Below are positions 58,558 through 64,000 of a stretch of 64,000 nt of DNA, piece by piece (positions within the stretch are counted from its first letter, which is position 1; each line of letters opens with the position of its first letter). The DNA is taken from the NCBI GenBank assembly GCA_049790315.1, contig JBAQYV010000059.1, positions 31,795 to 95,794 of the forward strand. The letters run 5' to 3'. Both the position numbers and the translations under genes were made by a program. Origin of the DNA: DASPOJ01 sp049790315 (lineage in GTDB: Bacteria > Acidobacteriota > Terriglobia > Acidiferrales > UBA7541). Below the pieces are notes generated by a model. That model was not told the DNA's origin and ran no database searches. It was given only the letters and a program-made list of their open reading frames with translations.

Positions 58558-60222
58558 TTGAGTCAGCAATCTTTGTGGGCCATTCCGCTCGGCGGCCTTG
58601 GCGAGTTCGGCATGAACATGCTGGCCTTGCGCTGGGCTGACGACATCATTTTGATCGACGCCGGCATGATGTTTCCGGAAGCCGAGTTGCTCGGCGTCGA
58701 CGTCGTGATCCCCGACATCAGTTATCTCAAGCAGAATCGCTCAAAGCTGCGCGCGATTTTCCTGACGCACGGCCACGAAGATCACATCGGCGCGCTGCCC
58801 TACATTTTGCGCGATATTCAAGCGCCCATTTACGGAACGCCATTCACGCTGGCGCTGGTTCGCAAGCGCCTGGAAGAACACGGACTCCTCGAACAAGCCA
58901 AGCTGCATGAAGTCAATCCCGGCCAGCACGTCGAAGTTGGGCCGTTCAAAGTCGAGTTCATTTACGTGACGCATAGCACGATCGATTGCGTCGCGCTCGC
59001 CGTGCGCACACCGCTCGGCGTGATCATCCACACCGGCGATTTCAAAATCGATTCCACGCCGATCGACGGCCGCGTGTTCGACTACCATACATTCGCACGC
59101 TACGGACGCGAGGGCGTGCTCGCGCTTTTTAGCGACAGCACCAACACCGAGCGTCCCGGCTTCACGCGCTCCGAGCGCTCCGTGCGTCCGCGCATTGAGG
59201 AGCTGATTCGTGCGGCGCCGCGCAAAGTTTTGTTTTCATGCTTCGCGTCGTCGATTCCACGTATTCAGCAGGCCATCGAACTTGCCGCCGCCGCCGGAAG
59301 AAAAATCGGATTCCTCGGGCGCAGCATGGTGGACAACGTGGAAATCGCGCACGGGATGGGCCGCCTGGTGATTCCGGATGGCCTGGTGGTGCGCTCGCAG
59401 GATCTGAAATCGTTTCCGCCGGAAAAGCTGGTGATCGTAGTCAGCGGCAGCCAGGCCGAGCCGATGTCGTCGCTCTCGCGCATTGCCGTGGACAATCACA
59501 AGTGGGTCACGCTCGACGAACGGGACACTGTGATTCTTTCCGCGCGCATCATTCCCGGAAACGAAAAGGCGATTTTCCGAATGCTCGATCACATGTTTCG
59601 CCGCCAGGCGCTCGTGCATTACGACAACGAAGGCGGCACGATTCACGTCTCCGGACATGCGAGCCAGGAAGAACAAAAGTTGCTGCTGAATCTCGTGCGG
59701 CCGAAAACTTTTATTCCCGTCCACGGCGAATATCGCCAACTCTTCCGTCACGCCGCGCTGGCGCATGAAGTGGGCGCCGTCTCGGGCGAGATCATGCTGC
59801 TCGAAGATGGCCGCCCGGTGGAATTCACGGAGCGCGGCGCGTTCCGGCGCGAACCTGTGCCGGCCGGACGCGTGTGCGTCGATTCCGGCTCGCTCGAGGA
59901 GATCGAAGAGGTCGTGATCCGCGATCGCCAGCACCTGGCGGAAGACGGCGTGGTCGTGCCGATCATCGCGATCGATAAGCACACTGGGCGCATGGAATCG
60001 CAACCCGAGGTAGTCACGCGCGGGCTGATGCCCGCCGACGATGGACAAGAGCTGATCGCCGGGGCGCGCGCCGTGATCATTCGCACGATCGAGCAATCGA
60101 ATTTGGAAGAGAAAACCGACTGGAGCGTCATTAAAGAAAAAATTCGCGTGGACTTGAAGCGCTATCTCAACAAGCAAACGTCCAAGCGGCCGCTGATCTT
60201 GCCGGTAATTCTGGAAGTGTAG
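58558..60222 (+). CDS. rnj: Ribonuclease J
   Basis: Metallo-beta-lactamase/beta-CASP ribonuclease with 5'-3' exo- and endonuclease activity in mRNA decay and rRNA processing, 554 residues. The metal motif THGHEDHIGALPYI has His71, His73, Asp75 and His76; DAGMMFPEAELLGVD precedes it, and the beta-CASP domain includes FSDSTNTERPGFT, SQAEPMSSLSRI and the HVSGHASQEEQ and FIPVHGEYRQL histidines. A C-terminal dimerisation domain follows (440-554). The start is TTG at 58558 with GAGGGAG ten bases upstream. No RNase E or Y gene is visible to compare. Confidence 0.95.
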   Translation: MSQQSLWAIPLGGLGEFGMNMLALRWADDIILIDAGMMFPEAELLGVDVVIPDISYLKQNRSKLRAIFLTHGHEDHIGALPYILRDIQAPIYGTPFTLALVRKRLEEHGLLEQAKLHEVNPGQHVEVGPFKVEFIYVTHSTIDCVALAVRTPLGVIIHTGDFKIDSTPIDGRVFDYHTFARYGREGVLALFSDSTNTERPGFTRSERSVRPRIEELIRAAPRKVLFSCFASSIPRIQQAIELAAAAGRKIGFLGRSMVDNVEIAHGMGRLVIPDGLVVRSQDLKSFPPEKLVIVVSGSQAEPMSSLSRIAVDNHKWVTLDERDTVILSARIIPGNEKAIFRMLDHMFRRQALVHYDNEGGTIHVSGHASQEEQKLLLNLVRPKTFIPVHGEYRQLFRHAALAHEVGAVSGEIMLLEDGRPVEFTERGAFRREPVPAGRVCVDSGSLEEIEEVVIRDRQHLAEDGVVVPIIAIDKHTGRMESQPEVVTRGLMPADDGQELIAGARAVIIRTIEQSNLEEKTDWSVIKEKIRVDLKRYLNKQTSKRPLILPVILEV

Positions 60223-60307
60223 CGCATCCGTGATTCACGCGTTCCTTCGGTTCTCATGCGCGCTCCCAAACCCAATGCCGAATCTCCACGATTGGAGGTA
60301 GTTCTTC

Positions 60308-60826
60308 GTGGAAAATCGAACTGACACGCGCGACGCCGGCTTTTGGCTCCGCGTTACCCCGGCCGTTTTCGATTTCATCATATTGAGCGTCGCGATGGCG
60401 GTTTTCGTTTCGTTCGTCGCGATCGCCAAGGGAACTCCCACCGCGTTTCTGAACCTTCGTCCCGGAGATCCGCCCGGTAAGGTGATCGCGGCTTTCGGAA
60501 AGCCCGCGATTTTCGCGATTCTAGGATTTTTTGTGGTGAGCGGATGGCTTTACTACGCCGCATTTGAAAGCTCGGTCTGGCAAGGAACTCCCGGCAAGAA
60601 GTTCTTCGGCCTTTATGTCGCCGATATGCAAGGAAATCGAATCACGTTCGGTCGCGCGACGCGCCGTTATTTCTCCGGACACTTCTGGCTCTGCGTTCCT
60701 TCGATCGGCGGCCTTTACTTCATCACGGATTGCATCTGCTGCGGGCTCACCGCGCGGAAGCAAGCGCTGCACGACGCCATCGCCGGCTGTCTGGTGCTCA
60801 AACGAGACCAAGGCACTTCGCGGTAA
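60308..60826 (+). CDS. RDD-family membrane protein
   Basis: A 172-residue membrane protein with four predicted helices and the RDD-like arrangement: RVTPAVFDFIILSVAMAVF, GFFVVSGWLYYAAFESSVWQG, TPGKKFFGLYVADMQG, and KQALHDAIAGCLVLKRD. Members are implicated in transport or ion exchange, but no substrate is known. GTG 60308 has GGAGGT eight bases upstream. It lies just before rimI, so the two are probably co-transcribed. Confidence 0.85.
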   Translation: MENRTDTRDAGFWLRVTPAVFDFIILSVAMAVFVSFVAIAKGTPTAFLNLRPGDPPGKVIAAFGKPAIFAILGFFVVSGWLYYAAFESSVWQGTPGKKFFGLYVADMQGNRITFGRATRRYFSGHFWLCVPSIGGLYFITDCICCGLTARKQALHDAIAGCLVLKRDQGTSR

Positions 60827-60846
60827 GCCGGATTCCCGCTCCGCAC

Positions 60847-61305
60847 ATGTCCACCACGTTGCGCGATTACACGCCCGCCGATTTCGCCGCGCTCTACGCC
60901 ATGGACCGCATTTGTTATCCGCGCGGCATCGCGTACTCGAAGGGGGAGCTGCGCTGGTTCCTAACGCAACCAGGAGCGCTGTGTGTGGTGGCCGAAATCG
61001 AAGGCGCCATTGCGGGATTTCTGATTGCGGATCGCGAGGAAGCGCAAGCTCACATCATCACGATCGACGTTGCTCCCGAACACCGCCGGCACGGTGTCGG
61101 CACATTGTTGATTGAAGAAATTGAGCGGCGCCTCGCGGCGCTGGGCGCGACTGAAATCAACCTCGAAACCGCGGACGGCAATGAAGCCGGCACAGCCTTC
61201 TGGATACGCCACGGCTATCGCACAATCGGCGTGCTGCCCGGGTACTATCTTGGCCGGCAAGATGCTCTTGCGATGACGAAACGCCTGGCCGGGCAGCACA
61301 AGTAA
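60847..61305 (+). CDS. rimI: GNAT-family acetyltransferase, RimI-like
   Basis: N-terminal acetyltransferase of the GCN5 fold, 152 residues from ATG 60847. Motif A is IDVAPEHRRHGVGTLLIEEIE, with the acetyl-CoA pyrophosphate loop RRHGVG; FWIRHGYRTIG and YYLGRQDALAM are the C-terminal motifs seen in RimI. The ribosomal protein S18 substrate is expected for true RimI, but some homologues act elsewhere. No tsaB neighbour is here to strengthen the name. Confidence 0.8.
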   Translation: MSTTLRDYTPADFAALYAMDRICYPRGIAYSKGELRWFLTQPGALCVVAEIEGAIAGFLIADREEAQAHIITIDVAPEHRRHGVGTLLIEEIERRLAALGATEINLETADGNEAGTAFWIRHGYRTIGVLPGYYLGRQDALAMTKRLAGQHK

Positions 61306-61379
61306 GTTTCCGCCGCCGAGGTCCCGCGTTGTCTCCGGAAACACAGGCGAAAAATCTTCGTTCACTCCGCGCACGCGCT

Positions 61380-61388
61380 TGGTATAGT
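61380..61388 (+). promoter_or_regulatory. Extended -10 promoter for ftsK
   Basis: TGGTATAGT with a TGn extension; the hexamer TATAGT matches five of six positions. Transcription would start near 61395, 86 nt before the GTG start. Confidence 0.45.
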
Positions 61389-61480
61389 TAACGCGCTGCA
61401 GGTCGTCATCATGAGCCTCGCGCGTTAGCGCCCGCGCGGCTGGACCACAGCCCAGTCCTTCCCCCGGACCGGAGAGTTGT

Positions 61481-63838
61481 GTGCGTGTACTAACCCCGAC
61501 TGAGAATCGCCGTCTGAACGAAATGGTGGGTTTTGTGGGCATCACCGTTTCGGTTTTGATTTTTTTGGCATTGGTGTCCTACAACCCGCACGACGCCTCG
61601 TTCAACGTTTCGGCGCCGGCGCCCGACGCTCATTCCGCCGTCAATTGGATTGGCCCCGTCGGCGCGTATGGCGCGGATTTGTTGTTCCAGTTCCTGGGCT
61701 ACGCCGTTTTTCTGCTGCCCGTCGTGATGTTCATTCTGTCGTGGCGATGGTTCCGCTCGCAGCCGGTCGAATCTCCGATCACCAAGATCGTGGGCTGCTC
61801 GATGCTGGGCTTTTTCGTGCCGGCACTTCTCTCTTTGTGGCATTGGCCCGAAGTGCGCGGAGCGATTCCGCCGGGCGGGATGTTCGGCCACTTGGTCGCG
61901 AGCGGATTGCTTGCGGCTTTCAACACTGTCGGCGCAAACCTTGTCGCGCTCGCGGCATTTCTGGTGTCGCTATTTCTTACCACACGATTTTCGTTTGAGG
62001 CCGTGCAGGAGTGGGCTAGCGTGCCGCTGAAAAAGCTCGATCCCGTCGGCCGCGTCCGCGATCGCTGGGCAGCCTGGCGCGAAGAGCGCGAGAAAACGCG
62101 CATGAAGAAGCGCCTGGTGCAAAATAAAACCGTCGGCAGACAGCCCGTGCCGGCCCAAGCCTCGGGACCGGGCACGCTGCTTCTGAAGAGCGCGACCTCA
62201 ATTGATGCGGATATAGAAGAGGAAGAGCAAGAGACGCGATCTCCCATCGAAGAAGCGTTGGCCGGCCCGATCCTGATGCGCACGCAAGAGCCGAAGTCCA
62301 CGCCCCCGAAATCCGGCGGCGAACCGAAAATCGCGCGCAGCGCCGGCGGATTCAAGTTGCCTCCCACTTCCCTGCTGCAAGCGGCCGAGCGCAGCGAAAA
62401 AATGGCGGAATCGGATCTGAAGGAGTACGCGCACGCCATCGAAACGAAATGCCAGGAATTCGATATTGGCGGTCGCGTCACGCAGATCAATCCGGGGCCG
62501 GTTGTCACCACCTACGAATTCAAGCCCGAAGCCGGCATCAAGTACAGCCGCATCACGGGGCTCGCCGACGATTTGTGTCTTGCTCTGCGCGCAGAATCCA
62601 TTTTGATCGAGCGCATCCCGGGCAAATCGACTGTCGGCATCGAGGTGCCCAATCCGCACCGCGAAACCATTACCTTGCGCGAACAGATCGAATCGTCGGA
62701 GTTCGTGCATTCGCCATCGAAGCTGACGTTGGCGCTCGGAAAAGATTTGACCGGCCGCAGCCGCCTTTCGGATTTGGCGCAGATGCCCCACTTGCTGATT
62801 GCCGGTTCGACCGGCACGGGCAAAAGCGTCTTCCTGAACGCCATGATCCTTTCGATGCTGTACAAAGCCACGCCGGACGAATTGAAGCTCGTCATGGTGG
62901 ACCCCAAGCGCCTCGAGCTTGGTTTGTACGAAGAAATTCCGCATTTGCTCGCGCCCGTGGTTACGGACCCGAAAATTGCGTCGAACGTTCTTCGCAACGC
63001 CACGCGCGAAATGGAGAACCGGTTGAAACTGCTCGCGCAGCGCGGCGTGCGCAACATCGATCAGTACAATCGCACGTTCCAAAAGACGCAATCGCTTTCG
63101 CTCTTCGACGACAACGACGACGCCGAGCATCGTCCCCTGCCCTACATCGTCATCGTGATCGACGAATTGGCCGACTTGATGATGGTGGACACGAACAATG
63201 TGGAGCAATCGATCACGCGTCTGGCACAGATGGCGCGCGCGGTCGGCATCCATCTAATTTTGGCGACGCAGCGGCCTTCGGTCGATGTGATCACCGGCCT
63301 CATCAAGGCCAATTTCCCCGCGCGCATTTCTTTCCGCGTGGCCAGTAAAGTGGATTCGCGCACGATTCTGGATGCCAACGGCGCCGAATCGCTGCTCGGG
63401 CGCGGAGACATGCTCTATTTGCCCGCGGGCTCGTCGCGACTGAACCGCGTTCACGGACCGTTTGTCACCGAGGACGAAATCACCGGCGTGTGCGATTTCT
63501 GGCGCTCGCAAGCCAAAGCCGTTTACAACGAACGCCTGCTCGATCCGCCGCGCGATGAACAGCAAGGCGGAGAGGAAGGCGCTGGCGGCGAGGGCGGGAG
63601 CGGCGGCGAAGAAATCGACGACGCTCTGTATCAAGAAGCCGTCAAAGTGTGCTGCGAAATGGGCCGCGCTTCCACTTCCACTCTGCAACGCCGTCTGCGC
63701 GTCGGCTATGGTCGCGCTGCCCGCCTGATCGATGTGATGGAAAAAGACGGCATCGTTGGCCCCGCCGACGGCACAAAACCTCGCGAAGTGCTGAAGGGCA
63801 AAGATTGGATTCGCGAATACGAATCAAATCGCCGTTAA
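61481..63838 (+). CDS. ftsK: DNA translocase FtsK
   Basis: Septum-located DNA pump that clears chromosome termini from the closing division site. The 785-residue protein has a four-helix membrane domain (about 15-175), a short charged linker (180-300) and the motor: beta domain QINPGPVVTTYEFKPEAGIKYSRI, Walker A GSTGTGKSVFLNA (about 443-455), MVDPKRLELGLYEEIPHLL, Walker B YIVIVIDELADLMM (about 555) and LATQRPSVDVITGLIKANFP. The gamma winged helix that reads KOPS is at about 705-775 (STLQRRLRVGYGRAARLID). The start is GTG at 61481 with GGAG six bases upstream. The gene lies upstream of tRNA-Phe. Confidence 0.95.
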   Translation: MRVLTPTENRRLNEMVGFVGITVSVLIFLALVSYNPHDASFNVSAPAPDAHSAVNWIGPVGAYGADLLFQFLGYAVFLLPVVMFILSWRWFRSQPVESPITKIVGCSMLGFFVPALLSLWHWPEVRGAIPPGGMFGHLVASGLLAAFNTVGANLVALAAFLVSLFLTTRFSFEAVQEWASVPLKKLDPVGRVRDRWAAWREEREKTRMKKRLVQNKTVGRQPVPAQASGPGTLLLKSATSIDADIEEEEQETRSPIEEALAGPILMRTQEPKSTPPKSGGEPKIARSAGGFKLPPTSLLQAAERSEKMAESDLKEYAHAIETKCQEFDIGGRVTQINPGPVVTTYEFKPEAGIKYSRITGLADDLCLALRAESILIERIPGKSTVGIEVPNPHRETITLREQIESSEFVHSPSKLTLALGKDLTGRSRLSDLAQMPHLLIAGSTGTGKSVFLNAMILSMLYKATPDELKLVMVDPKRLELGLYEEIPHLLAPVVTDPKIASNVLRNATREMENRLKLLAQRGVRNIDQYNRTFQKTQSLSLFDDNDDAEHRPLPYIVIVIDELADLMMVDTNNVEQSITRLAQMARAVGIHLILATQRPSVDVITGLIKANFPARISFRVASKVDSRTILDANGAESLLGRGDMLYLPAGSSRLNRVHGPFVTEDEITGVCDFWRSQAKAVYNERLLDPPRDEQQGGEEGAGGEGGSGGEEIDDALYQEAVKVCCEMGRASTSTLQRRLRVGYGRAARLIDVMEKDGIVGPADGTKPREVLKGKDWIREYESNRR

Positions 63839-63921
63839 CTCCGCGCGCATTCGCCGTCGGGCGGCCAACCGGTCGTTTTGACTGTTCCGCGCCGCGCCAG
63901 TAGAATGTCTCTCGCCCCGGT

Positions 63922-63996
63922 GCCGGGGTAGCTCACCGGTAGAGCGCGGCCCTGAAAAGGCCGGCGTAGGCAGTTCAACTCTGCCCCCCGGCACCA
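63922..63996 (+). tRNA. tRNA-Phe (anticodon GAA)
   Basis: The full cloverleaf can be drawn. The acceptor stem GCCGGGG (63922-63928) pairs with CCCCGGC (63986-63992). The D-arm is GCTC/GAGC, and the anticodon stem CGGCC/GGCCG has loop CTGAAAA, anticodon GAA. The T-arm GGCAG/CTGCC has loop TTCAACT. The discriminator is A, and CCA is encoded at 63994-63996. Because the anticodon loop carries GAA flanked by U33 and A37, phenylalanine is certain. Confidence 0.97.
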
Positions 63997-64000
63997 TTCC

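Overview
The window is a GC-rich bacterial chromosome segment made almost entirely of core genes. I see no insertion sequence, prophage or CRISPR array. Several features point to Acidobacteriota (subdivision 1-like): the DUF1844 protein, the trpS-scpA-scpB-rluB order, the isoprenoid/phospholipid block uppS-cdsA-dxr-rseP-fur, a soluble MgtE_N/CBS protein next to an Nramp-like transporter, many secreted beta-propeller proteins, and non-coding blocks rich in short repeats. This placement is inference; no rRNA gene is present to confirm it.

Layout. 1-744 (-) is the 5' part of an HtrA/DegP protease. 1486-3799 (+) carries a DUF1844 protein, a PhnP-like metallo-beta-lactamase-fold hydrolase and ribF. 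3907-9624 (-) holds a small unknown protein and the uppS, cdsA, dxr, rseP, fur run. 9787-12368 (-) is a two-gene metal-transport operon behind a leader that contains an intrinsic terminator. 12836-18322 (+) has mutS, anmK and a peptide-type substrate-binding lipoprotein. 18392-19027 (-) is a Sua5/YrdC protein. 19272-22779 (+) has a SpoU methyltransferase, rarA and a secreted propeller. 22837-26291 (-) has polX, a deoxyhypusine-synthase-like gene and a Nudix hydrolase. 26436-32290 (+) has a LytTR regulator, trpS, scpA, scpB, an rluB-type gene with a repetitive tail and a CoA-binding protein. 32337-35550 (-) has a LiaF-like membrane protein, a small unknown and typA. 36166-36622 (-) is a hicBA toxin-antitoxin pair.

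36924-44963 (+) has inositol-phosphate synthase, nadA-nadC-nadB and glnE. 45665-48050 (+) has icd and mdh, downstream of a strong promoter and a 39-bp-period repeat tract. 48233-54677 (-) is one long co-directional run, sdhCAB, dipeptidase, cyclophilin and a YVTN protein. 54977-63838 (+) has a GAF-like protein, a 5'-nucleotidase, pyruvoyl arginine decarboxylase, a GlsB-type membrane protein, RNase J, an RDD protein, RimI and FtsK. A tRNA-Phe ends the window.

Themes. Three TCA-cycle steps (isocitrate, malate and succinate dehydrogenases) lie within about 9 kb. NAD de novo synthesis is complete from aspartate to nicotinate mononucleotide. Chromosome maintenance is well represented (scpAB, mutS, rarA, polX, ftsK). 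Two unlinked genes suggest a polyamine route from arginine. The most unusual unit is the operon at 9787-12620. It combines an Nramp-fold transporter lacking the standard metal-site motifs, a stand-alone MgtE-type magnesium-sensor module overlapping it by 4 nt, and a leader with a terminator just before the first gene.
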